From Pontibacter roseus DSM 17521 (GTDB lineage Bacteria > Bacteroidota > Bacteroidia > Cytophagales > Hymenobacteraceae): a stretch of DNA of 64,000 nucleotides. Location of the stretch: the NCBI RefSeq assembly GCF_000373265.1, contig NZ_KB890766.1, positions 218,594-282,593 of the forward strand, given 5' to 3'. This document shows, piece by piece, positions 1-9,900 of this stretch; within the stretch, counting starts at the first letter, position 1, and each line of letters opens with the position of its first letter. The position numbers and the translations under genes were made by a program. The notes under the pieces are model-generated. The model worked only from the letters and a program-made list of their open reading frames with translations, was not told where the DNA came from and made no database searches.

Positions 1-1
1 G

Positions 2-1045
<1,044 letters not shown>

Positions 1046-1047
1046 AA

Positions 1048-2106
1048 ATGCCAGAGCACTTAGATTTCCATTACCAAACAGATTTCGTGCTGGAGTCGGG
1101 AGAGACACTCCCCGGCTTCCAGCTTGCTTATACCACCTATGGCCGCCTGAATCGGGAGCGCAGCAATGTGGTGTGGGTGTGCCATGCCCTGACCGGCAGC
1201 TCCGACTTCACTGATTGGTGGGGAGAATTGTTCGGCGAGGGCAGGTTGTACGACCCGGCCGACTGGTTCATCGTCTGCGCCAATACCCTGGGTGGTTGCT
1301 ATGGCTCCACCGGTCCCTTGTCTATGAACCCGCGCACGCTCAAGCCGTTCTACCATACCTTCCCACAACTGACCAACCGGGACATCGTGCGCGCTTTTGA
1401 CCTGCTGCGGCAGGAGTTGGGGCTGGAGCAAATCCATACCCTGCTGGGCGGCTCGTTGGGTGGGCAGCAGGCGCTGGAATGGGCCGTGCAGCAACCACAG
1501 GTGTTTCAGCGGCTGGTGCAGGTGGCCTCCAATGCGCGTCACTCCGCCTGGGGCATCGCCTTCAACGAGAGCCAGCGTATGGCCATCCGCCAGGACCCGT
1601 CCTGGGCCAGCGATAGTGCCAGTGCCGGGCAGGAGGGACTGAAGACGGCCCGCGCCATCGCCATGCTTTCCTACCGGCACTACCGTTGCTACGAGGCATC
1701 GCAGCAGGAGCCCGGCAACAGCATCACCGACAATTTCAGGGCAGCCTCCTACCAGGTATACCAAGGCGAGAAACTGGCGCAGCGCTTCAATGCCTATACC
1801 TATTGGCTGCTGTCGAAAGCCATGGACTCGCACCATATCGGCCGCGGCAGGGGAGGTATACGCAAGGCGCTGGAACGGCTGACGGCAAGCTGCCTCTTTG
1901 TGGGCGTTGACACTGATTTGCTCTTCCCGGTAGAGGAGCAGCAAGCGCTGCACCAGCAGGTGCCCGGCTCCACCTTTGCGCGCATCCGCTCCACCTATGG
2001 GCACGATGGCTTCCTGGTAGAAACAGAGCAGCTCAGCCAGATTATCAAGGATTTTTATGAACCTGAAGAAGTAAAACAGCATCGCTATGAAAATACAGAA
2101 GTTTAA
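1048..2106 (+). CDS. metX: Homoserine O-acetyltransferase
   Basis: Alpha/beta-hydrolase-fold acyltransferase (352 aa, normal length) that acetylates homoserine from acetyl-CoA in methionine synthesis. Family motifs seen: HALTGSSD near residue 46, NTLGGCYGSTGP, and the nucleophile elbow GGSLGGQQALEW with the catalytic serine at residue 136. The acid VDTDLLFP and the histidine in STYGHDGFL complete the triad near the C-terminus. It begins 2 bases after metY and its last 20 bases overlap the homoserine dehydrogenase gene, so metY-metX-hom reads as one operon supplying and using homoserine. MetX-type acyltransferases can use succinyl-CoA in some lineages; substrate choice is inferred from family and context. 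Confidence 0.95.
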   Translation: MPEHLDFHYQTDFVLESGETLPGFQLAYTTYGRLNRERSNVVWVCHALTGSSDFTDWWGELFGEGRLYDPADWFIVCANTLGGCYGSTGPLSMNPRTLKPFYHTFPQLTNRDIVRAFDLLRQELGLEQIHTLLGGSLGGQQALEWAVQQPQVFQRLVQVASNARHSAWGIAFNESQRMAIRQDPSWASDSASAGQEGLKTARAIAMLSYRHYRCYEASQQEPGNSITDNFRAASYQVYQGEKLAQRFNAYTYWLLSKAMDSHHIGRGRGGIRKALERLTASCLFVGVDTDLLFPVEEQQALHQQVPGSTFARIRSTYGHDGFLVETEQLSQIIKDFYEPEEVKQHRYENTEV

Positions 2107-3343
2107 GAAACGCATCGGCATCATTGGGTTTGGGTGTGTGGGGCAGGGGCTCTACGATGTTGTGGCCGCTAACCCGCATTTGGGTCTGGAAGTAGGCCGC
2201 ATCTGTGTGAAGGACAAAGAGAAGCCACGCACACTGCCACACGCCGCCTTCACCTTTGACGTGCAGGAGGTGTTGCAGGACAAGTCGCTGGACATTCTGG
2301 CGGAATTGATAAGCGACCCGGAGGAGGCCTTGCACATTGTGCGACAGGCGCTGCAGCAGGGCCAGACCATTGTGTCGGCTAATAAGAAGATGATAGCTGA
2401 GAATCTTCCAGAGTTGATTCAATTGCAGCAGCGCCATGGGGGAGTGTTACTTTATGAGGCCTCTGTTTGCGGGAGCATCCCCATCATCCGGACGCTGGAA
2501 GGATACTATGGCTCCGAGCCCCTGCTGGAGGTGCGCGGAATATTGAACGGCTCCTCTAACTACATTTTGAGCAAACTGCACAACGGAGTGGGCTCCTACG
2601 CCGATGCCCTGCAGCAGGCGCAGAAGCTCGGTTTTGCAGAGGCAGACCCGTCTTTGGATGTAGACGGGATAGACGCGCTGCATAAACTCTGCATCATTAC
2701 TGCCCATGCCTTCGGTCTGCTGGTGCACCCGGATGAGGTGCTGCACTTTGGCATTGGCAATATAACCCGAGAGGCGGTGGAACTGGCGGCATCACTGGAT
2801 GCTTCTGTCAAATTGGTTGCAACAACACAAACGGATGAAGCCGGAAACATTTCCCTGCACGTGCTGCCTACCTTGGTGCCCGCCCAGGAGGAACTGCATG
2901 CCGTGCATGATGAATTCAATGGCGTGGAGATAGAGGCGCAGTTCGCTGGCCGGCAGTTGCTGAAGGGGCGTGGCGCCGGCAGCCACCCAACGGGTTCCGC
3001 CGTGTGGGCGGATATCACGTCCGCCGTGCGGGGCTATCGCTATACCTACCCAAAACTATGTGTGACTGATGCGCGCGCAGCGCTTTCAACCACTCCTGTC
3101 ACGCTCTTGCTGCAGGGTGAGTCAGCACGATTGGAGCAATTGGTGGCAACGCTGCGACCAACAGAAGTGCATCAACCCGCCGTCACTGGACAAGCGGTTA
3201 TAACGACTTTGTTGCAGCATCTGAAACAGCACCAGGCTTTGTTCAAGGAGAAGCAAGTGTTCGTGGCGCAGATTCCTGATGCAGTACCATTAGAAAAAGT
3301 TCTTATGCGGCTATATGCACCTGTGGTAGCTTTAGTACCTTAG
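2087..3343 (+). CDS. hom: Homoserine dehydrogenase
   Basis: NAD(P)-dependent reduction of aspartate semialdehyde to homoserine (418 aa). The N-terminal Rossmann motif is IGIIGFGCVGQG (residues 7-18). The catalytic/substrate region follows: ANKKMIAE, EASVCGSIPIIRTL, LNGSSNYIL and EADPSLDVDGIDALHKL, all typical of homoserine dehydrogenase. The protein is monofunctional, with no kinase domain; the aspartokinase is a separate gene at 5506-6837 on the other strand. The ATG overlaps the 3' end of metX by 20 bases, which suggests translational coupling. The last ~80 residues could be a short regulatory tail, but I see no clear ACT motif. Symbol hom used; some annotations call it thrA. Confidence 0.93.
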   Translation: MKIQKFKKRIGIIGFGCVGQGLYDVVAANPHLGLEVGRICVKDKEKPRTLPHAAFTFDVQEVLQDKSLDILAELISDPEEALHIVRQALQQGQTIVSANKKMIAENLPELIQLQQRHGGVLLYEASVCGSIPIIRTLEGYYGSEPLLEVRGILNGSSNYILSKLHNGVGSYADALQQAQKLGFAEADPSLDVDGIDALHKLCIITAHAFGLLVHPDEVLHFGIGNITREAVELAASLDASVKLVATTQTDEAGNISLHVLPTLVPAQEELHAVHDEFNGVEIEAQFAGRQLLKGRGAGSHPTGSAVWADITSAVRGYRYTYPKLCVTDARAALSTTPVTLLLQGESARLEQLVATLRPTEVHQPAVTGQAVITTLLQHLKQHQALFKEKQVFVAQIPDAVPLEKVLMRLYAPVVALVP

Positions 3344-3533
3344 TAGAGAATATTACCGCAGTTAAATATAGTTTTGTTAGAAAAGTTATATTTAAATTAT
3401 AAAATAATTTTAACTATAAATTGTATCTATTAGATAAGTGTCATTTGTAAAAGGTTGCTGTACAGGGTGGAATAGGTGAGCTATCAGATATCGCTATAAA
3501 TAAGATTAATATTTATGGCTCTTCTATATTTCT

Positions 3534-3562
3534 TGTCGTACAAAGAATATTTATGTACGACA
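3534..3562. promoter_or_regulatory. Perfect 9-bp inverted repeat upstream of lipoprotein gene
   Basis: TGTCGTACA and TGTACGACA are separated by 11 bases and end 16 bases before the ATG of the propeptide-like lipoprotein. The rest of the 235-bp spacer (3344-3578) is AT-rich with no gene. The arms could be a dimeric regulator's operator or a leader hairpin; it is too close to the ATG and lacks a T-run for a terminator. Confidence 0.4.
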
Positions 3563-3578
3563 GCTAACCCGCACGGCA

Positions 3579-4271
3579 ATGAAAATCTATATACCCTGGC
3601 TAAGCGCTATACTTGTTTTAATCATATTGTCATCCTGCAGGAACGACAACGCAACCCCTATCCGCAACGTTCGGTTTGACCCGGGCCTTCTAAACCCGGT
3701 CCGTGCGGCCGATGCCCCTTGCACCTTCTATAACTACTATACCAACGCGCAGTCAAAAGCCTTGGGTGCTGTCTACAGCAAAATGGTTTTGGTTTCGTTT
3801 GCAGAAGGGTACACACACGAACAAGCATTGGCTACAGCCGGAGGTTATGGTTTCGTTGAAAAGCTGGGGCAGGCGGTAGAGTCCAATTCAGCCAGGCTAT
3901 ACCCTGTGCAGCTGGTGGACGGGCTGAATTGTAAGCAGGTGGAGCAGGCGATTCGGGAACTGGAGAAAGATGCAGGTATAGCGTATGCCGCGCCTTATTT
4001 CCTGGCAACAGATAATGGCAACGCTCAACTACTGGGGCTTACAAATGAGTTCAGGGTAACAATCGGGGAAGGGAAAGAGGCTGGCATGCTCTTAACCCGA
4101 TTGGCCAATGCCACCAACACGACCATTGTGGCCGCTGTGAGCGAAGACACCTATCTGCTGAAGACTGACAAAAACTCACGTGGCAACGCCCTGCAGATGG
4201 CCAACCACTTCAAAGAGCAGGCTATTGTGGCGCATGCCGAGCCTAAATTTGTGGTATCCCCTGAAATGTAG
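3579..4271 (+). CDS. Lipoprotein with two propeptide-like domains
   Basis: 230-aa predicted lipoprotein of unknown function. Residues 1-20 are a hydrophobic signal with lipobox ILSSC (Cys20). The mature part appears to hold two related ~75-residue modules, about 60-145 and 150-228, each with the strand-helix-strand rhythm of subtilase prodomains (inhibitor I9 / fervidolysin-prodomain type). Each module ends in an Ala/Glu-x-Pro motif: IAYAAPYFL and VAHAEPKFV. No protease domain follows; the gene stops cleanly and a hairpin terminator comes next. A free-standing propeptide could inhibit or chaperone a subtilisin-like protease in trans, but that is inference. The domain assignment rests on pattern only, so treat the function as unknown. 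Confidence 0.7.
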   Translation: MKIYIPWLSAILVLIILSSCRNDNATPIRNVRFDPGLLNPVRAADAPCTFYNYYTNAQSKALGAVYSKMVLVSFAEGYTHEQALATAGGYGFVEKLGQAVESNSARLYPVQLVDGLNCKQVEQAIRELEKDAGIAYAAPYFLATDNGNAQLLGLTNEFRVTIGEGKEAGMLLTRLANATNTTIVAAVSEDTYLLKTDKNSRGNALQMANHFKEQAIVAHAEPKFVVSPEM

Positions 4272-4310
4272 CGGTTTTCATAGTTTTATCTGTTTTGGGT
4301 TTCAAATGAA

Positions 4311-4342
4311 AAGCCCCTGTTCTTTTGTCGGAACAGGGGCTT
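4311..4342. terminator. Bidirectional hairpin terminator
   Basis: Perfect 12-bp stem (AAGCCCCTGTTC / GAACAGGGGCTT) with an 8-base loop TTTTGTCG, between the convergent lipoprotein gene and lysA. The A/T ends of the arms give a short T-run in both directions. Confidence 0.8.
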
Positions 4343-4367
4343 CTCTGTTTGGTGCGATAGGTATAGC

Positions 4368-5513
4368 CTATCCGATGTAGATGGCTGCCGCTTTGTCGCG
4401 CAGGTTGTAGGACGAGGCCATCACCTCTCCGTAGGCGCCGGCCGTGCGGATGGCAATCAGGTCGCCACGGTTCGTCTCCGGAAGCGCCACTGCTTTGCCA
4501 AAACAGTCGGACGATTCGCAGATGGGGCCTACCACGTCGTAGCGCTCTTCCTCGGCCGTGCTGCTGAGGTTCTCAATCTTGTGGTACGACTGGTACAGAG
4601 CAGGCCGAATTAGTTCTGTCATACCTGCATCCAGAATGGCGAAGTTCGTTGTAACTCCTTTCTTGATGTAGAGCACTCTGGAGATGAGGCTGCCACTTTG
4701 GGCCACCAAAGCCCTGCCCAGTTCGAAGTGCACCTGCTGGCCGGGGCGCAGCTCCAGGAACTGGTTGAACAAAGCAAAGTATGCCTCAAAGTCAGGTATA
4801 GGCTGCTGCTCCGGGTTGTAGTAGTCCACTCCCAAGCCGCCACCTACGTTGATGTGCTCCAGTTGCACGCTATGCGACTCAAAGAACTCCTGAAACTCGT
4901 TCACGCGGGTGCATAGGTTCCTGAACGCGGAAAGGTCTGTGATTTGGGAACCGATGTGGAAGTGCAAGCCAATCAGCGCCAGGTTCGGAAGCGTCTTCAG
5001 CAAGGCCAACACATCGGGCAGTTCCCAGGCATTGATGCCGAACTTGTTCTCCTCCAGCCCAGTGGTGATGTACTTGTGCGTATTGGCGTTCACGTTCGGG
5101 TTGATGCGAAGCGCGATACGGGCTGTTTTGCCTTTGGCGGTTGCCAGCTCGTTGAGCACAATGAGCTCATGGCTCGATTCGCAGTTGAAGCAGAAGATGT
5201 CCTGGTCTAGTGCATAGTTGATTTCCGCATCAGACTTGCCAACCCCGGCGAACACCACATGCTGTGGGCTGAACCCGTTCTCGATGGCACGTTTCACTTC
5301 GTTTCCGCTCACGCAGTCGGCACCGAAACCCACCTGGCGCATCTCGTCCAGTATAGGTCCGTTGGTATTGGCCTTCAGCGCATAATGCACCTGGAAATTA
5401 TACCGCTGGGCCTGCTGCTGTGCTTGCTGCAACGTCTGGCGCAGCAGGTTGAGGTCGTATACATAAAATGGAGTGGCATGTTGCTGCAGCTCCTGCAAGG
5501 AAAGACTAAGCAT
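4368..5513 (-). CDS. lysA: Diaminopimelate decarboxylase
   Basis: PLP-dependent, fold-type III decarboxylase making L-lysine from meso-diaminopimelate, the last step of lysine synthesis. Seen: TPFYVYDLNLLR at the N-terminus, VHYALKANTN with the PLP lysine, HFHIGSQI, the glycine-rich loop HINVGGGLGVDY, ELGRALVAQSG, and CESSDCFG followed by RTAGAYGEVMASSYN. I place the start at the ATG at 5513, preceded by AAAGGAA, rather than at a TTG 18 bases upstream. This ATG overlaps the end of lysC by 8 bases, so the two form an operon with the aspartokinase first. Length (381 aa) is usual for compact bacterial LysA. Confidence 0.94.
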   Translation of the reverse strand: MLSLSLQELQQHATPFYVYDLNLLRQTLQQAQQQAQRYNFQVHYALKANTNGPILDEMRQVGFGADCVSGNEVKRAIENGFSPQHVVFAGVGKSDAEINYALDQDIFCFNCESSHELIVLNELATAKGKTARIALRINPNVNANTHKYITTGLEENKFGINAWELPDVLALLKTLPNLALIGLHFHIGSQITDLSAFRNLCTRVNEFQEFFESHSVQLEHINVGGGLGVDYYNPEQQPIPDFEAYFALFNQFLELRPGQQVHFELGRALVAQSGSLISRVLYIKKGVTTNFAILDAGMTELIRPALYQSYHKIENLSSTAEEERYDVVGPICESSDCFGKAVALPETNRGDLIAIRTAGAYGEVMASSYNLRDKAAAIYIG

Positions 5514-6837
5514 TGTTCGTGTTCCTTTCAAAGATGCCCTCGTTCAGCAGAACTAGGGCTCTTTCTTTATCGGTTGTGTTAATTAATAAACTGATGTTGT
5601 TCTTGCTTCCGCCATAGGAAATCATGCGCAGCGGGATGTCCTTCAACGACTCGAATATCTTGAGCCCGGACCCGCTGCGCTCGGCTATGAAATCGCCTAC
5701 CACACAGATGATGGTTTGGTCCTTGTCAAGCTCCACCTGTCCATACTCTTCCAACTCCTTCGTTATCTCGCTCAGGAACTTCGGGTTATCGATGGTCAGG
5801 GAAACGGCAACTTCTGATGTGGTAATCATATCGATTGGTGTCTTATACCTTTCGAACACCTCAAACACGCTGCGCAGGAAACCATAGGCCAGCAACATGC
5901 GCCCCGACTTTATCTTGATGGCCGTAATGCCGTCTTTGGCGGCCACTGCTTTGATGCTGCCTCTGCCGCTCTGCGCGGAGATGGTGGTGCCTTGCGCCTC
6001 GGGCTGCATGGTGTTGAGCAGGCGCACCGGTATGTTCTTCTGCTTGGCCGGCAGCACGCTGGATGGGTGCAGGATTTTGGCCCCAAAATACGCCAGCTCC
6101 GCCGCCTCGTCAAAAGACAGCTCCGCAATTGGGAAAGTGTTCTTCACCACGCGCGGGTCGTTGTTGTGCATGCCGTTGATGTCGGTCCAGATTTGGATTT
6201 CAGAGGCATCAGCAGCAGCTCCTATAAGCGAGGCGGAGTAGTCGGAACCGCCCCGTTTCAGGTTGTCAACTTCCCCGAAGGCATTGCGGCAGATGTAGCC
6301 CTGCGTGATGAACAGCTTGGCGTTAGGATATTTATCCAGCTCCGTCTTCAGATTTTTGCTGATATAGTCTGTGTCCGGCTCCTCGTTTTCGTCAATCCGC
6401 ATAAAGTTCAGGGCAGGCAGCAGCACCGAAGGTATACCTTGCTCCTCCAGGAAAAACTGGAACAGCGCTGTAGACAGTAACTCGCCCTGTGCCAGCACAG
6501 CACGCTCTTCGTGAATGGTGAAGAGGTCGAGTGTGAAGGAACGGAGGTAGTCGAAATGATGAAGCAGCAGCTCTTGGGCCTGTTTTTTCTTTTCTTCAGA
6601 GGTGTAGAGCGAGTCTACCACCTGTTTATAGGTATGATGCAGCGCATCAATCAGCGCATTGGCTTCTTTGTTGTCGTTCTGGTATAGCTTCTCAGCAATC
6701 TGCACCAGCTGGTTGGTAGTGCCCGACATAGCCGAAAGCACCACTATTTTGGCCTCTCCGTCCTGAATGAGGTCTGCCACGGCTTTCATCCTTTCGGCCG
6801 ACCCTACGGAGGTTCCGCCGAACTTTAAAACTTTCAT
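5506..6837 (-). CDS. lysC: Aspartate kinase, monofunctional
   Basis: Phosphorylates aspartate, the entry step to Lys, Met and Thr (443 aa). The N-terminal amino-acid-kinase motif is MKVLKFGGTSVGSAERM, followed by ITQGYICRNAFGEV, LKRGGSDYSASLIGAAADA and IWTDINGMHNNDPRVV. Two C-terminal ACT domains are expected from about residue 300; GITAIKIKSGRMLLAYGFLR and TIICVVGDFI fit them. There is no fused dehydrogenase or decarboxylase; both partners are separate genes in this window (hom at 2087-3343, lysA overlapping downstream). Feedback control through the ACT domains by lysine or threonine is family knowledge, not visible here. Confidence 0.94.
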   Translation of the reverse strand: MKVLKFGGTSVGSAERMKAVADLIQDGEAKIVVLSAMSGTTNQLVQIAEKLYQNDNKEANALIDALHHTYKQVVDSLYTSEEKKKQAQELLLHHFDYLRSFTLDLFTIHEERAVLAQGELLSTALFQFFLEEQGIPSVLLPALNFMRIDENEEPDTDYISKNLKTELDKYPNAKLFITQGYICRNAFGEVDNLKRGGSDYSASLIGAAADASEIQIWTDINGMHNNDPRVVKNTFPIAELSFDEAAELAYFGAKILHPSSVLPAKQKNIPVRLLNTMQPEAQGTTISAQSGRGSIKAVAAKDGITAIKIKSGRMLLAYGFLRSVFEVFERYKTPIDMITTSEVAVSLTIDNPKFLSEITKELEEYGQVELDKDQTIICVVGDFIAERSGSGLKIFESLKDIPLRMISYGGSKNNISLLINTTDKERALVLLNEGIFERNTNNA

Positions 6838-6871
6838 CCGTTACTTGAAAAAGTGTTTTATTAAATGCCTG

Positions 6872-6879
6872 CAAAATTA
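6872..6879 (-). promoter_or_regulatory. Candidate -7 promoter element for lysC
   Basis: Read on the minus strand, TAATTTTG fits the Bacteroidota -7 consensus TAnnTTTG and would start transcription about 28 bases before the lysC ATG. No good -33 TTTG is visible, so support is partial. Confidence 0.4.
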
Positions 6880-6932
6880 ATGAAAAGTGTAGAGTTTAAG
6901 GCAGCTGTGCTGCTAAAGCGCACAAAAAAGAC

Positions 6933-6976
6933 AAAAAAAGAAGCGGCAGCCTCATCGGGTTGCCGCTTCTTTTTTT
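6933..6976 (-). terminator. Intrinsic terminator of the T9SS gene
   Basis: A 16-bp perfect stem, AAAAAAAGAAGCGGCA (6933-6948) and TGCCGCTTCTTTTTTT (6961-6976), with a 12-base loop. It lies just beyond the stop of the large secreted protein and upstream of lysC on the same strand. Confidence 0.85.
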
Positions 6977-6992
6977 GTGGGGGAAAAGCTGA

Positions 6993-9900
6993 CTAGTTCT
7001 TCATAATCTTGGTAGTGGAGTCCATACCTTGTCCAAGGATTTTGAGGATGTACATGCCTTTGCCAAGCTTTTGCAAGTCAAGTTCCAGCTTGTTTAGTCC
7101 GGCCTCAACTTCTAAGGACTGGGTCATTACGCGTCTACCATTCAGGTCGTAGAGTACTAACTCCACCGTCTGGTCATTTGGTGAGGTCAACGAAATCTTC
7201 ACTCTATCCTGGAACGGATTTGGGTATACCTGCGTGGTCAGCTCGTTGGCCAGACCCTTGGCATTCACGGCGATGACATTGCTGAAGGCAAAGTCGCCAT
7301 CAAAGTCTACTTGCTTGAGCCTGTAGTACACCGTGCCTTGTACTGGCGTTCTGTCGGTGTATTCGTACTTAGTCTCCAAGCTAGTGGTACCCTGGCCTTT
7401 CACAGTGCCTATAATCTCAAAAGACTTACCGTCTTGGCTGCGCTGTACCTCAAAGCGGTCATTGTCGTCTTCCGAGGCAGTGAGCCACTGCAGGTGTGCC
7501 TGGTTGTCACGCACAACCGCCGTAAAGTATACCAGCTCGACTGGGAGCGGAACCACAACCGGTGCATTGCCTAAGATTCGGATGATGATGCTTAGATTAG
7601 TAGGTACGCCAAACTCATCTGTTAGCGTAATGGAGAGCGGGTATACACCTTCTTCCAATGCAGCTGCATTCATTACAAAAATGTTACCAACCGTGCCAGC
7701 TTCTTGTGAAAGGGCGGTGCCTGGAGGAAGGCTTCCCATTGTAATCGTAGCACTAGTAATAACACCGTCCGAATCTGACGCTGTCGCCAGAACATTTCCA
7801 TTAGTATACAGGTTTCTGTAATTCGGCACTGCAATGGTATAGGTTGCAGGACAGTTTAAAGTGATAGTTACTCGGTCCTGAGAGGTACTGGTGCTAGCTC
7901 CGCAAGTAATGCGTGCTGTCCATTCAAAAACATACACACCTCCCGGTATCAGGCCTTCTACAGACGATGTAGGATTGTTTGGATTTATGAATCTGGCAGT
8001 TGATGGGCCACTTACCTGGCCCCAAGTGCCAATACCTGGTGTTACGTCGTTACCTTGTAGTACAACAGTACTTCCGCAAGCTATGGTATCTAGGCCAGCA
8101 TCAGCTTGTTCAACACCATTATTTACCTGAACTGTAGCGGTGTTGAGCAGAGTCAGCGTGCCACAAGTATTTGTGCCGGTCTCGGTTACTTGCACATAGT
8201 AGGTTGCTGGACCTGTAGTCAGTGGACCAGTCGTAATGCCTACTAGGCCTCCGGTTCCAGTAAAGTTTCCATTAATATCTGTTACGCCTGTTTGTATGAG
8301 TGCAGGGTCTACGCTAGGATTGTTTGTAGCACCAAGTCTTCTGCGTATCACATATCTGAAATTAGTGCCCTGCTCTGTAGCAACAAATATTGTTGTTGCT
8401 CCCCCCACGCATATATTGCTGGCCTCCGGAAAGACAATATTGGTGATAGAAGGATTTCTAATAGCGGCAGTGGCCTGACCTGGAAGCGTGATGCTGCATG
8501 GTTCTGTGCCTGTTCTTGGTGTAACTCGCAAACTGAAAGTAGTGAACGTATTCACTTGTCCTGCTTGCACAATGATTGCATTAGTGGCGCCTGGTGTCGG
8601 AGAACCTACTGGTAGACCTGTTGCTTCGTTCAAAAACTGATAATTATAAGCCGAGTTGGTTCCAGTGATGGAGAAGCTAACCGCTTGACCCGGACATATA
8701 GACTGATTGGCATTGGTGATAACTAGACCAGTAGTGACAGGCTGCGGGCGCACAGTTACTGTTGTAGTGTTAGTGGAAATAGCATCACAGTTTGTGCCAC
8801 TTACCCTTCTGGCTCTATACCGGAGGGTTCGGGTAACATCTGAAATTGTCAGATTAGTAAGAGGACCTGAAACCAAGGTAATAGGTCCACCGGTGCCAAC
8901 TACAGAGGTGCCAGATTCGGTCCCATCAGGCAGTAGCAGTCTGTATGATATGCCAAACTCAGAACCAGACAAAGTAACACTTACGGTGGTTCCTCCGCAA
9001 ACTGTTGTGGTTACTGGTGCCAGAGTAAAGGTGGTGGCTGGGGTATTACAAGTTACTATAACAGGGTTTGCCAGTGCGCTTTCACAGCCACCTGCTGTTG
9101 GAGTGAATGTGGCGGATACGGAAGCGCCGGCAAACAATTCTAAGGATGAAATCCCGCTCACTGTCCAGGCTCCATTGTTTACAGTGGCCGTAGTGGGGAA
9201 TGGAGTTCCTTCAATGTAAAGTGTGATAGTTGCTCCGTTTGCAGACGCTGGAGCAGTTCCTGATACAGTGGTAGCCCCTTCGGTGATGGGACTGTTGACC
9301 GTCAACACTCCGGTTGGATTAGGAGTAGCCGTCACTGCGTTGGAGTTGACACTTCTGATACTTCCAGTAGCTAGCGCCCTTGCTGTGATGGCGGTACCTG
9401 CTGGTAAGCCACCTCCTGCAGCTGCAGTTAAGTCTGCTGCCCAAACACCTGTGCTGGTGACTGTAGCAGTGATAGGGGTTGTAGTTCCACTGCGGGTCAC
9501 CAAGGTGCCGTTATCTGCTCCTGCCGTGCCACCTAAGTAGAACTGGATTACTGTGCCAGCCGGCTCCGTGGAGGTGCCTGATAAGGTTGTTACCAAGCCG
9601 CAGTCAGGTTGGTTGATGGTTGGTGTGGTTGTAAATCCAACTACAGAAAGCGGATTGGCTGAGGCGTTGGAGAGCGCTGTACAGCCAGTTGATGCTACCT
9701 CTGTCCTGACAGTAAGGATATCTCCTGCGGTGATTGCTGGCGTTACATCGGTTACATTAAGAGTACGTGTAGTTGCGTTGCCCGTAATAGCCTCTTTAAC
9801 ATTGGTGGCTATCCCATTTCTATAAAGCACTAACGAGCCGCTCGTCACTCCGCCATAATCAATACTAACTATAATAGATGCCAGATTGGCTGGTACCTGT

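Noticed and set aside
1060-2124. 354-codon open frame on the minus strand
   Set aside because: Lies wholly opposite metX and hom, no domain, typical of antisense frames in GC-rich genes.
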